DNA of 11,115 bases from Chloroflexota bacterium (GCA_902810755.1 CADDYT010000183.1:1-11115), one strand, 5' to 3'. Counted from the stretch's first letter, positions 1 through 6,444 are shown. Numbers and translations are program-made. The notes: generated by a model not told the origin, from the letters alone.

Positions 1-30
1 AACGGTGAAGATAGGGTAGAATTTCCGGGA

Positions 31-70
31 GACAGATAGAGCTTGCTGTCCTCAGCAAGCTCTATCTGTC
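31..70. terminator. Perfect 18-bp hairpin, possible terminator
   Basis: The arms 31-48 and 53-70 are exact reverse complements (GACAGATAGAGCTTGCTG on the left) around a TCCT loop. The hairpin lies 37 nt beyond the stop of the leftward small gene at 107-307, where a terminator would be expected. Neither side carries a proper T tract, so a classic Rho-independent terminator is not certain. It could instead be a transcript-stabilising 3' end, a terminator shared with a gene left of the window, or a stray repeat element. Confidence 0.5.
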
Positions 71-106
71 TTACATTGCCTTCGCTGCTTCAACAAACAG
101 GTGAGA

Positions 107-307
107 TTACCTGCTCGGAGAGCAGATCTTCGGGGGCGCTGGACACCAGTCGGCCAGTTGCACATGACCGGTATGGACACCGCTCGTGTGCGGCAAAGCC
201 GCAGCGTTGATGTGAGTGAGGCCGGTAATCAGGCCAACCATCATCGTCAGCGCCATAAAGGCTGTCAGCAGACTTTTGCGCACGGTGCGCGCTGTTGTTG
301 CTACCAT
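107..307 (-). CDS. Small secreted peptide precursor, two-cysteine
   Basis: This 66-residue product has the three parts of a Sec signal peptide: a basic N-region (R7, R10, K11), a hydrophobic core at about residues 13-30, and a small-residue stretch NAAA at 34-37 where signal peptidase could cut. The predicted mature peptide is only about 29 residues and has two cysteines in the pattern C-P-A-P-P-K-I-C, which could form one small disulfide loop. The start is supported by an AGGAGAAGGA run 6-16 nt upstream of the ATG. The stop is TAA, followed by the hairpin at 31-70. I do not recognise a family. A secreted signalling or antimicrobial peptide or a small surface protein is possible, but none is shown. 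The signal peptide and ribosome binding site make a real gene more likely than a chance ORF. Confidence 0.6.
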   Translation of the reverse strand: MVATTARTVRKSLLTAFMALTMMVGLITGLTHINAAALPHTSGVHTGHVQLADWCPAPPKICSPSR

Positions 308-753
308 TGAATGTCCTTCTCCTCTCTTTTCTTGCCCGATCTCTTGCAGGCGATACGTCTTCGGTCGGGATAGCCTTCATCCGTTCCATTATTTATGTGA
401 TACTGAGGGGAGAAATTATTGCAATTTCTATCGGATATTTTTCGGTTATATCATCTAATGATAGCGATCTTATAAATTGATCAAGATAGATATATATAAT
501 TATTTATAAGCAATAAAGTATATCGTTATGATTATGGGGGAAGCAGAAAGTCATCTTTGCTTGCGTGGGATAAGGGGACATGGTAGACTATTCGGTGCAG
601 GCGATGATACGAGGGGGATGGAAGAGGCATTTTTCAACGCATTGAGAGAGAGGAGCAGGGTTGGTGAGGATAATCAGCTATATCCCCGCAACCCCGCAAG
701 TATGTGTTGAGAGTTTAGTGGTAATATGGTACATTTGGAAGAGGAGTCGTATT
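308..753. other. AT-rich intergenic region between divergent genes
   Basis: This spacer separates the leftward small-peptide gene from the rightward yvcK gene. The stretch 390-530 is very AT-rich and contains a TATAAT hexamer at 495-500 without a well-spaced -35 partner. It also has an inverted repeat, AGAAATT-ATTGC-AATTTCT, at 411-429 that could be a regulator site. Positions 530-700 are GC-richer and contain a 60-codon open frame starting at 528, which lacks a ribosome binding site and is not called. No RNA gene or riboswitch was recognised. Confidence 0.5.
707..735 (+). promoter_or_regulatory. Candidate promoter for yvcK
   Basis: TTGAGA (707-712) and TACATT (730-735) are separated by 17 bp, a fair match to a housekeeping sigma promoter. 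Transcription would begin near 742, on top of the GAGGAG ribosome binding site at 741-746. If this promoter is used, the TTG start at 754 would be poorly served and ATG 772 would be favoured. A promoter farther upstream in the AT-rich part of the spacer would remove the conflict. Confidence 0.3.
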
Positions 754-1833
754 TTGAATGAAGAACCTGAAATGAGTAACGGGAGCAGCACTTTGCCAGC
801 AAATCAACGCTTTGGAGATTCTTTTGCCGGGCGGCGTGTCGTGACTATTGGCGGCGGGTCGGGTACCTTCTCTTTTCTTTCCCACCTCAAGAAATATCCG
901 GTTAATATCAGCGCCATCGTCACCATGTCAGATAGTGGGGGCAGTTCGCGTCGCCTGATGGATGAGTTTCGCCGCCAGTTGCCGTTGGGCGACCTGCGTA
1001 TGTCGCTGGTGGCTCTGGCCCGCAACGGCGCGTTGTGGCGCGAAGTCTTCATGCACCGCTTTCAGAACAGCGAGGAAGCCCCGGACGGACGCCGGCAGGA
1101 AGTGAGCGGGGGTGTGAGCGGCCACAGCCTGGGCAATCTCATCCTGAAGGGCTTGCAGGATATCAACAATGGTGACCTCTTGCTCGCCATTGAGGATGCA
1201 CAGGAACTGCTCAACACGGCAGGGCGTGTCATCCCCGTCACGCTGGAACAGACGACGATCTGCGCCGACCTGGAAGATGGCACGACCATCTGCGGCGAGA
1301 CCGATATTGACACCAGGGGCAAAAAGGAACTGGGGCCGCTGTCGCCCATCAAAGAGCTACATCTGATACCCGCGAACGCTCCAGCCTGCTCGCTGGCCAT
1401 CCGTGCCGTGCGCCGCGCCGATACCATCATCATCGGCCCTGGCGACCTCTACACCAGCCTGATCCCCAATCTGCTGGTCAAAGACCTGGCCCGCGCCGTG
1501 CGCGAATCTGATGCCGAGAAGATTTATATTTGCAATCTGATGACCAAGCACGGCGAGACAGACAACTATCGCGCCTCCGATTTCGTCGCCGAGATTCACC
1601 GGTACCTGGGCGGTCGCGTTGACCGTGTACTGGTCAATGATGGCTCTTTTCCACAAAACGTGCTGAGCGAGTATGCCAAGCAAATCAGCCAGCCGGTAGC
1701 GGTTGACCGCGCCCGCCTCTCGCGCCTCGTGCCAAACGTGACCATCGAGCGGCTGAACCTGGAAGACGACTCGCTGGCGCGCCACGATCCCGAACGCCTC
1801 GTGCGCGCCATCTTCTCCAGTAGAGATATGTGA
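754..1833 (+). CDS. yvcK: YvcK/CofD-like protein (gluconeogenesis/cell-envelope factor)
   Basis: The protein belongs to the CofD/YvcK (UPF0052) family. Characterised members bind UDP-sugars and support cell shape and wall synthesis on gluconeogenic carbon sources; they are not F420 enzymes. Visible family signatures are the N-terminal glycine loop VVTIGGGSG (29-37), TMSDSGGSS (57-65), LPLGDLRMSLVALA (76-89), SGHSLGNLILKGL (122-134), and further on IIIGPGDLYTSLIPNLL and YICNLMTKHGETDNYRASD. At 359 residues it is slightly longer than usual (about 310-330), with the extra part at the N-terminus. TTG 754 is preferred because GAGGAG lies 7 nt upstream; ATG 772 is the alternative and has weak support. 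Usual members read DDGGSSG where this one has SDSGGSS, so it is a divergent member. WhiA and RapZ, frequent neighbours in Gram-positives, are not seen here. It ends 3 nt before the convergent GYD gene. Confidence 0.9.
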   Translation: MNEEPEMSNGSSTLPANQRFGDSFAGRRVVTIGGGSGTFSFLSHLKKYPVNISAIVTMSDSGGSSRRLMDEFRRQLPLGDLRMSLVALARNGALWREVFMHRFQNSEEAPDGRRQEVSGGVSGHSLGNLILKGLQDINNGDLLLAIEDAQELLNTAGRVIPVTLEQTTICADLEDGTTICGETDIDTRGKKELGPLSPIKELHLIPANAPACSLAIRAVRRADTIIIGPGDLYTSLIPNLLVKDLARAVRESDAEKIYICNLMTKHGETDNYRASDFVAEIHRYLGGRVDRVLVNDGSFPQNVLSEYAKQISQPVAVDRARLSRLVPNVTIERLNLEDDSLARHDPERLVRAIFSSRDM

Positions 1834-1836
1834 GTT

Positions 1837-2130
1837 TCACGGCATATCGCGCGCCAGGTTCTCGAACTCTTCGCGGGGGAAGGCGCGCATGGTTTGCGTG
1901 CGCACCGTCCCCTTCGCGATCGTGCCAAGAATCAGGCGCGCCGCCGTCTGATCGTCGGGAGCCTCGGTAATCACGATATAGTCATACTGGCCCAGGACGA
2001 GGTAAAACCCCACCAGCTTTCCTCCCACCTCACGTGCGGCTTCGTCAAACTCGCGTAATCGTTCTGCGGCATTTTTGATGTCACGGACTCCCTGCTCCGT
2101 GAGATTCACCAGACTAATGTAGGTCTGCAT
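1837..2130 (-). CDS. GYD-domain protein
   Basis: This 97-residue single-domain protein fits the GYD family. MQTYISLVNLTEQGVRDIK at the start, GGKLVGFYLVLGQYDYIVI in the middle (with GQYD at the position that names the family), EAPDDQTAARLIL and VRTQTMRAFPREEF near the end all follow the usual pattern. The fold is a small ferredoxin-like alpha/beta barrel dimer related to stress-response and monooxygenase-like domains. No reaction is established for the family. The ATG at 2130 is chosen because AGGAGG lies 8 nt upstream. An in-frame ATG at 2157 would add nine residues outside the domain. It has its own promoter at 2196-2224, so it need not depend on the genes upstream. Its 3' end faces yvcK with only 3 nt between stop codons. 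Confidence 0.85.
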   Translation of the reverse strand: MQTYISLVNLTEQGVRDIKNAAERLREFDEAAREVGGKLVGFYLVLGQYDYIVITEAPDDQTAARLILGTIAKGTVRTQTMRAFPREEFENLARDMP

Positions 2131-2195
2131 GGTCTCATCCTCCTGACGCGCTGGCAACTATCTACCCTTCGAGCAAAAAGAGGTCTTCTCCTTCC

Positions 2196-2224
2196 ATTGT
2201 ACACATATCTCATAGCTTCTACAA
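2196..2224 (-). promoter_or_regulatory. Promoter for the GYD gene
   Basis: Read on the minus strand, TTGTAG (2224-2219) and TACAAT (2201-2196) are separated by exactly 17 bp. Transcription would start near 2189, leaving a leader of about 60 nt before the ATG at 2130. The spacing and hexamers fit a housekeeping sigma-70 promoter. Confidence 0.55.
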
Positions 2225-2246
2225 GCCAGCACCTGCAATGCTGTGA

Positions 2247-3518
2247 TTAGCGGCGTCCGGGACGAAAGAGCCAGCCTTCGGCCAGTCCGGCGAGGCCGGC
2301 CAGCAGGGAGAAGAGCGCCGCGTGCTGGCTGGCACTGCCGTTGAGGGCCAGCAGGCCGCTATTGAGCAGCAGATAGGCCAGCATAGCCAGCAGAGCGCCG
2401 ATAAAGGGGCGCGTAAACCAGGTAATCAGGACAAAAGGTGGCGGCGCTGCCAGCCCGCGCCTGCCCAGCGAGATGATGCTGCTCACACAGCCGCCGAGCA
2501 AGCCATAGACCAGAATAAACCAGGGAATGCCGAGGGGAGTAAAGCTGGCGGTGAAAACGGCGTCGGCGAGGCCCATCCCCTGCAAGACCGCCAGCGCCAG
2601 CACGAGCAGCAAGAGCGTCGCCAGGTAGACAGCAAACGCCATCATACCGCCATGCGGTTGGCCTGCTACCATATCCGTTTCTGTTTCTGCGGGAGCTTTG
2701 TCTCTGTCAGCCAGCACCTGCAGCGGCTCTGTATCCTGCTCCTGTCCGGGGGCGGGAGCTACAGGTTTTTCAGACGTAGTTGCCTGCGCTGGAGCCGCAG
2801 GCGGCTCCCCTGCCAGCTTTTCCGCCTGCGAACAAAGTCTCTGTACATACTCGTCTGGCAAAGCGCGCTGGCGAGCAATTTCCAGCAAACGCTGCGCAAA
2901 GGCCGTGTCGATATGCTCTCCCTGGCGGCGGTGAAACTGCTCCAGGGCGGCAGGGGTCGCCATATACGTCGTGCAGGCAACTGCCCGCCCGCGATACGAT
3001 TCATGTACTACGACCGTTCTGCTGGAGAACAACGGCGCTGGCGGTGCGGCAAAGTGAACGGCATCCAGCTGCGAAACTCCTCCCTCTCCACGCTTCGTCA
3101 GCCGCGTCGGCACGCGGTAGAGAACGCCCCAGACGGTTGCGTCGCGCCCACCATCAGGCAGCAGCGTTGGCAATGGCTTGCCCTCTGCTGTCTCAATGGC
3201 ATCCAGCGCGACGCGATAGCCCTTCAGCACAGCCGGGCCGTAGTAAAGCGCGGCACCATCCAACTTCTCCGGAGCGTTCAACACGGCGCTATCCATCTCC
3301 AGCCCGTATTCAAAGAGCCACATAAACTCAGGCGCGCCCTCATCGAAACCCTGCCCTTGCAGCGGCAGAGGCGTGGCCTCCACCATGGTGATGGCCTGCC
3401 CCTCATCCTCTTCACATTCCTCCGGCAGCGGTGGGGCCGTCGGCGCCTTCGTCGGGAAGGCCGCGCCCCCGTTCCCCTGTCCATCCTCAAGCCGGTAAAA
3501 GTCTTCCTCTTGCTCCAT
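2247..3518 (-). CDS. Gamma-glutamylcyclotransferase-like domain fused to four-TM membrane domain
   Basis: This is a 423-residue protein. After an acidic, proline-rich N-terminus (1-60), residues about 65-231 resemble the gamma-glutamylcyclotransferase/AIG2 fold: FEYGLEM (69-75), LKGYRVALDAIE, TVWGVLYRV (128-136), QLDAVHF (150-156), TVVVHESYRGRAVACTTYMA and ALPDEYVQRLC (219-229). Active members turn gamma-glutamyl peptides or amines into 5-oxoproline. Here the substrate loop, normally YGSN, reads YGLE, and the catalytic glutamate expected after LDxx is His155, so activity is doubtful. A low-complexity Ala/Pro/Glu linker (about 232-290) leads to four predicted membrane helices (292-313, 329-351, 361-389, 400-416) with YGLLGGCVSSIISLGRR after the second. 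The ATG at 3518 is chosen for the GGGAGGG run 6 nt upstream. It follows the eIF2B-like gene by 124 nt and may be cotranscribed or use its own promoter at 3583-3611. The biological role is unknown. Confidence 0.7.
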   Translation of the reverse strand: MEQEEDFYRLEDGQGNGGAAFPTKAPTAPPLPEECEEDEGQAITMVEATPLPLQGQGFDEGAPEFMWLFEYGLEMDSAVLNAPEKLDGAALYYGPAVLKGYRVALDAIETAEGKPLPTLLPDGGRDATVWGVLYRVPTRLTKRGEGGVSQLDAVHFAAPPAPLFSSRTVVVHESYRGRAVACTTYMATPAALEQFHRRQGEHIDTAFAQRLLEIARQRALPDEYVQRLCSQAEKLAGEPPAAPAQATTSEKPVAPAPGQEQDTEPLQVLADRDKAPAETETDMVAGQPHGGMMAFAVYLATLLLLVLALAVLQGMGLADAVFTASFTPLGIPWFILVYGLLGGCVSSIISLGRRGLAAPPPFVLITWFTRPFIGALLAMLAYLLLNSGLLALNGSASQHAALFSLLAGLAGLAEGWLFRPGRR

Positions 3519-3582
3519 CCATTTCCCTCCCAACCACAACATTCCACAGCGGCCATACAACCCTTCAGTGCCGCTACTATAT

Positions 3583-3611
3583 AGCATACTGAAAGACGGC
3601 TCTCTTACCAA
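3583..3611 (-). promoter_or_regulatory. Candidate promoter for the GGCT-like membrane gene
   Basis: On the minus strand, TTGGTA (3611-3606) and TATGCT (3588-3583) are 17 bp apart, with an overlapping TATAGT just downstream. It lies in the 124-nt gap between the eIF2B-like gene and the GGCT-like gene, so the latter may be transcribed independently as well as by read-through. Confidence 0.4.
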
Positions 3612-3642
3612 ATCAATAGGACTGCCAGCCTATAAGGCAGAG

Positions 3643-4509
3643 CTAGCAGACTGGCTTCAGCGCCGACGCAATCTGCTCTATCTGCTGCCTGTCCAGGATG
3701 CCGCGCTCCGTAATCACTCCTGTCACCAGTTGCGGGGGTGTGTAATCGAAGTAGAAATTGCGGGCGCTGACCCCCGCGAGAGGCTGTTCCAGCACCTCTT
3801 CAGCCTCTTTCTCCTCCAGCTTCGAGAGGTCGCCCGTCCAGTGCTGCGGAGAAATCTTGAGCGTCTCGCAGAGGACGTAGAAAGGGACATTGTGGCCGCG
3901 CGCAGCCCACGCCAGCAGGGCCGTACCTGCCTTGTTGAGTACCCCTCCATCCGCCAGCACGCTGTCCGCGCCGACGACAACGGCCTGAGAGAACGGCAGG
4001 AAAATATCGGCCTGCGCGTCGGTAATCAATGTCACCGCTATCCCGCGCTTCGCCAGTTCAGCCGCCGTCTCGCGTCCCTCGTAGCGCGGGCGGCTTTCCA
4101 GCACGATGACCCGCTCGATGGTTGCGGCACAGGCGCGCAAGACATCCAGCACGGTGCCGGAAATGCTCAACGTCATCAGCGTCCCCTGCAAGAGCGGACA
4201 GGCAAAGCCAGCAATACGCTCCGGCGCAGCATCATAGACTACCAGCAACTCGTCGGCCTCCTGCGCCATACCGGACAATCCGCCGGGGGCGTTGAGAATG
4301 CGCGCCACCGCTCCGCCGATAGCGGCCATCGCCGGGCGCGCCTGTGCCAGCTCCACGCCAGCGCGCTGAAGCTCTCGCAACCGCCCATCCGGCGTCATTG
4401 ACTCATCCAGCGCGATATCTCTCAGTATCGAGATCGTCTCGCGCACCAGCCAGCGCGACCCATGTTCCCGATCATTGCGCACCTGCTCTATGCGCTGTTC
4501 TATCTCCAT
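3643..4509 (-). CDS. eIF2B alpha/beta/delta-like protein (R15P isomerase/MtnA superfamily)
   Basis: This 288-residue protein matches the family that includes archaeal ribose-1,5-bisphosphate isomerase, methylthioribose-1-phosphate isomerase (MtnA) and eIF2B regulatory subunits. Visible hallmarks are ESRPRYEGRETA (139-150), the nucleotide-fold block VVVGADSVLADGGVLNKAGT (177-196), VPFYVLCETLKI (208-219) and FDYTPPQLVTGVITERG (254-270). The conserved aspartate of GAD is present (Asp182). The catalytic cysteine of the isomerases, expected in a THCxS-like motif, corresponds to Ser115 in LMTLSISGTVL (111-121), so isomerase chemistry is doubtful. Eukaryotic eIF2B-alpha also lacks the Cys, which suggests a sugar-phosphate or nucleotide-binding role. 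The start has GGGAGG 9 nt upstream. The gene is divergent from the MocR regulator and first in a leftward block with the GGCT-like gene. Confidence 0.8.
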   Translation of the reverse strand: MEIEQRIEQVRNDREHGSRWLVRETISILRDIALDESMTPDGRLRELQRAGVELAQARPAMAAIGGAVARILNAPGGLSGMAQEADELLVVYDAAPERIAGFACPLLQGTLMTLSISGTVLDVLRACAATIERVIVLESRPRYEGRETAAELAKRGIAVTLITDAQADIFLPFSQAVVVGADSVLADGGVLNKAGTALLAWAARGHNVPFYVLCETLKISPQHWTGDLSKLEEKEAEEVLEQPLAGVSARNFYFDYTPPQLVTGVITERGILDRQQIEQIASALKPVC

Positions 4510-4559
4510 TGCTTTTCGCCTCCCTCAGCATGACATGGGCGAAAGAATATCTTTCTACT

Positions 4560-4568
4560 ATTGTAGCA
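4560..4568 (-). promoter_or_regulatory. Extended -10 promoter for the eIF2B-like gene
   Basis: The minus strand reads TGCTACAAT at 4568-4560, an extended -10 element (TGn plus TACAAT). The -35 region 17 bp upstream is poor, as is common for extended -10 promoters. Transcription would begin near 4553, about 44 nt before the ATG at 4509. One ATTGG half-site of the MocR spacer (4575-4579) lies just upstream, in the -35 to -10 interval. Confidence 0.45.
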
Positions 4569-4594
4569 AATTGAATTGGCCTGGTTGTTTCCCT

Positions 4595-4604
4595 GCCAAT
4601 TGGC
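4595..4604. promoter_or_regulatory. GCCAATTGGC palindrome, candidate MocR site
   Basis: This perfect 10-bp palindrome overlaps the upstream edge of the predicted regulator promoter. It contains the same ATTGG/CCAAT half-sites as the operator at 4639-4654. A related AATTGGC occurs 24 bp upstream at 4574-4580, giving direct repeats spaced a little over two helical turns. MocR/GabR-type dimers commonly bind repeated half-sites in divergent spacers. Confidence 0.4.
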
Positions 4605-4606
4605 GC

Positions 4607-4636
4607 TTGCAAAAGGCTTTTCGTGTGTTTTACACT
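4607..4636 (+). promoter_or_regulatory. Promoter for the MocR-type regulator
   Basis: TTGCAA (4607-4612) and TACACT (4631-4636) are separated by 18 bp. Transcription would begin near 4643, giving a leader of about 30 nt before the ATG at 4673. The inverted repeat at 4639-4654 covers this predicted start. Confidence 0.5.
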
Positions 4637-4638
4637 AC

Positions 4639-4654
4639 ATTGGTATGAACCAAT
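4639..4654. promoter_or_regulatory. ATTGGT-N4-ACCAAT operator over the regulator start site
   Basis: The arms ATTGGT (4639-4644) and ACCAAT (4649-4654) are exact inverted copies around ATGA. The site begins 3 nt after the predicted -10 and therefore covers the transcription start, the classic position for repression. Autoregulation by the adjacent MocR protein is the simplest reading, but this is inferred from position only. Confidence 0.5.
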
Positions 4655-4672
4655 CGAGAACGGAGTGCTATC

Positions 4673-6262
4673 ATGAGACAGCAGACAAATGCATCATTGC
4701 CCCTGTTTACCGCTCCCATCAGTTCATTGATACAACTGGAACGGGAGAACGGCGTACCCCTGTACCAGCAAATCTGTCAGAAGCTGCGCGAGGCTATTCT
4801 TTCGGGCGAACTGGCCGAAGGCGTGCGCCTGCCAACCGAGCGCGCGCTGGCCCGCGAGCTGGGGGTCAACCGCACAACGGTTATGAACGCCTACAACCAG
4901 CTTGCCAGCGAAGGACTCATCGAGGGACACGTGGGGCGTGGCACGCTGGTCAGACGCAATAGCTACAACCAGCGCGAGCGCGAGGAGAGCTTCGAGGATG
5001 ATGTGCCTTCCTGGCTCTTTGGTCTGCCCGCCAGCGAACTTGACCTGCTCGGCCCGGATGCGCGCATACTCAACGAACTGGCTTCGGCAGGTGAGCAAAA
5101 AGAGGTCATCTCACTGGCAGCGGGAACGCCGGCGCAAAACCTGCTGCCCGTCGAATTGCTGCGCTCCATCCTCGATGACGGTCTGAATGCCTCGCGGCAG
5201 AGCGCGTTGAGCTACAGCCCGGTCGAAGGGCTGCACAGCCTGCGCCGCGCCATCGCCGCCCGGATGCGCAAGCGCGGCGTCATTATCGATACCTCCCAGA
5301 TACTCATTCTCTCTGGCTCAACACAGGGCATCGGCCTGCTCGGACGCCTGCTACTGAGGCCGGGTGACGAGGTGGTGGTTGAAGTACCTACCTATCTGGG
5401 GGCCATCCAGACCTTCCGCGCGCTGGGCGCGCGCGTCCTCGGCGTGCCGACCGACAGCGACGGTATGCGCGTCGACCTGCTCGAATCGGTGCTGGCGCGG
5501 CATCATCCTCGCCTCATCTACACGCAGCCCACCTTTCACAACCCGACCGGCGTGGTAATGTCGCCCGATCGCCGTCGCCGCCTGCTCCTGCTCGCCCGCC
5601 GCTATCAGACGCCCATTCTGGAAGACGACCCCTATGGCGAAATGTATTTCGAGGGCAAGCCGCCGCAGCCGCTCAAGGCGCTTGATAGCAACGGCCAGGT
5701 TCTCTACCTGAGTACCTATTCCAAGCTGCTCGCTCCCGGCCTGCGCGTGGCCTGGCTGGCCGCGCCGGAACCGTTGATCGAGCGACTCACCCTGCACAAG
5801 CAAATCTTCGACCTCAACACCAACACGCTCGGCCAGTGGCTCGTCTCGGAGATTCTCCAGCGCAACCTGCTCGACGACCATCTCATACACGTCCGGCGGC
5901 GCTATCAGGAGAAACGCGACCTGATGCTAGAGGCTATCGGCAAGCACTGGCCTACCAGCGTGCGCGTCAATCGCCCACAGGGCGGCTTTCATCTCTGGTG
6001 CCGCCTGCCCAGCGACATGCGCGCCCGCAGCCTGCTGCGCGAGTGCGCCCGCGACCACGTCGCCTTCGTCATCGGCGAGCCGTTCCACGTCGATGGCGGT
6101 GGCAAGCAGCATTTCCGCCTCTGCTTCGCCTCCTCCGAAGAGACATACATTGAGGAAGGCATCAAACGCATTGGCGCAGCCATTTCCCGCCTCACCGCCG
6201 GGCGCATACCGCCCGAAGAGCGCGAACGCCAGCTTCATATCGAACATCTGCCAATGGTCTAG
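4673..6262 (+). CDS. MocR-family transcriptional regulator (GntR wHTH + aminotransferase fold)
   Basis: This 529-residue protein has a GntR-type winged helix at about 25-95 (PLYQQICQKLREAILSGEL, LPTERALARELGVNRTTVMNAY, GLIEGHVGRGTLV). A linker is followed by a class I/II aminotransferase fold at about 145-505. PLP-binding features are intact: HNPTG (289-293), EDDPYGE (317-323), STYSK with the Schiff-base lysine at 351, and FRLCF with the carboxylate-binding arginine at 482. Family members (GabR, PdxR, TauR) use PLP and an amino compound as ligands and regulate adjacent, often divergent, amine or vitamin B6 genes. No pdx gene is next to it; the divergent genes encode eIF2B-like and GGCT-like proteins. 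The start has GGAG 8 nt upstream. A stand-alone aminotransferase is unlikely because the wHTH is complete. The effector cannot be predicted. Confidence 0.9.
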   Translation: MRQQTNASLPLFTAPISSLIQLERENGVPLYQQICQKLREAILSGELAEGVRLPTERALARELGVNRTTVMNAYNQLASEGLIEGHVGRGTLVRRNSYNQREREESFEDDVPSWLFGLPASELDLLGPDARILNELASAGEQKEVISLAAGTPAQNLLPVELLRSILDDGLNASRQSALSYSPVEGLHSLRRAIAARMRKRGVIIDTSQILILSGSTQGIGLLGRLLLRPGDEVVVEVPTYLGAIQTFRALGARVLGVPTDSDGMRVDLLESVLARHHPRLIYTQPTFHNPTGVVMSPDRRRRLLLLARRYQTPILEDDPYGEMYFEGKPPQPLKALDSNGQVLYLSTYSKLLAPGLRVAWLAAPEPLIERLTLHKQIFDLNTNTLGQWLVSEILQRNLLDDHLIHVRRRYQEKRDLMLEAIGKHWPTSVRVNRPQGGFHLWCRLPSDMRARSLLRECARDHVAFVIGEPFHVDGGGKQHFRLCFASSEETYIEEGIKRIGAAISRLTAGRIPPEERERQLHIEHLPMV

Positions 6263-6298
6263 CCCCACAGGCGTTCACATAAGCCCGCGCCCGACCCA

Positions 6299-6326
6299 CA
6301 GGCCACCGGCAAGAGGTGGCCCTACT
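6299..6326 (-). repeat. Palindromic repeat copy A
   Basis: This is the exact reverse complement of copy C (6416-6443) over 28 nt. Within it, GGCCACC (6301-6307) and GGTGGCC (6315-6321) pair around GGCAAGA. It lies 37 nt after the stop of the MocR gene, in the gap between convergent genes. It resembles a REP-type extragenic palindrome and carries no coding potential. Confidence 0.85.
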
Positions 6327-6343
6327 CTAGACGACCCACTCCA

Positions 6344-6368
6344 CAGGCCACCTCTTGCCGGTGGCCTG
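6344..6368 (+). repeat. Palindromic repeat copy B
   Basis: The arms CAGGCCACC and GGTGGCCTG pair over 9 bp around TCTTGCC. The last 23 nt (6346-6368) are identical to part of copy C. It sits in the opposite orientation to copy A, 17 nt after it, so A and B together could also form a larger cruciform. Confidence 0.85.
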
Positions 6369-6415
6369 CCGGCGTTCATAGTCAGCACATCCACGCCTGT
6401 CTGATAGCTCAATAT

Positions 6416-6443
6416 AGTAGGGCCACCTCTTGCCGGTGGCCTG
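6416..6443 (+). repeat. Palindromic repeat copy C
   Basis: This exact inverted copy of repeat A (28 nt) directly abuts the hairpin at 6445-6473. The palindromic core is GGCCACC-TCTTGCC-GGTGGCC. Three copies within 145 bp, in both orientations and confined to the intergenic gap, suggest a dispersed extragenic repeat family. Confidence 0.85.
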
Positions 6444-6444
6444 C

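Noticed and set aside
90..389. 99-codon minus-strand open frame over the small-peptide gene
   Set aside because: It overlaps the better supported 107-307 gene in another frame and has an unstructured Arg/Ser-rich product without a signal peptide.
528..710. 60-codon plus-strand open frame upstream of yvcK
   Set aside because: No ribosome binding site precedes the ATG, the product resembles no family, and it overlaps the probable yvcK control region.
754..1833. F420 biosynthesis enzyme CofD
   Set aside because: The sequence follows the YvcK pattern (GPGDLYTSLIPNLL, NLMTKHGETDN) rather than true CofD, and no other F420 genes are present.
2227..2243. CAGCA/TGCTG hairpin after the GGCT-like gene as a terminator
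   Set aside because: The stem is only 5 bp and no T tract follows on the minus strand.
2322..3584. 420-codon plus-strand open frame opposite the GGCT-like gene
   Set aside because: The Gln/Arg/His-rich translation is typical of the antisense of a GC-rich gene. The minus strand has a recognisable domain, membrane helices and a good ribosome binding site.
3568..4401. 277-codon plus-strand open frame opposite the eIF2B-like gene
   Set aside because: It is an antisense shadow; the minus strand carries clear family motifs.
4673..6262. Stand-alone aminotransferase
   Set aside because: A complete GntR winged helix precedes the aminotransferase fold and operator-like repeats lie upstream, so a MocR regulator fits better.
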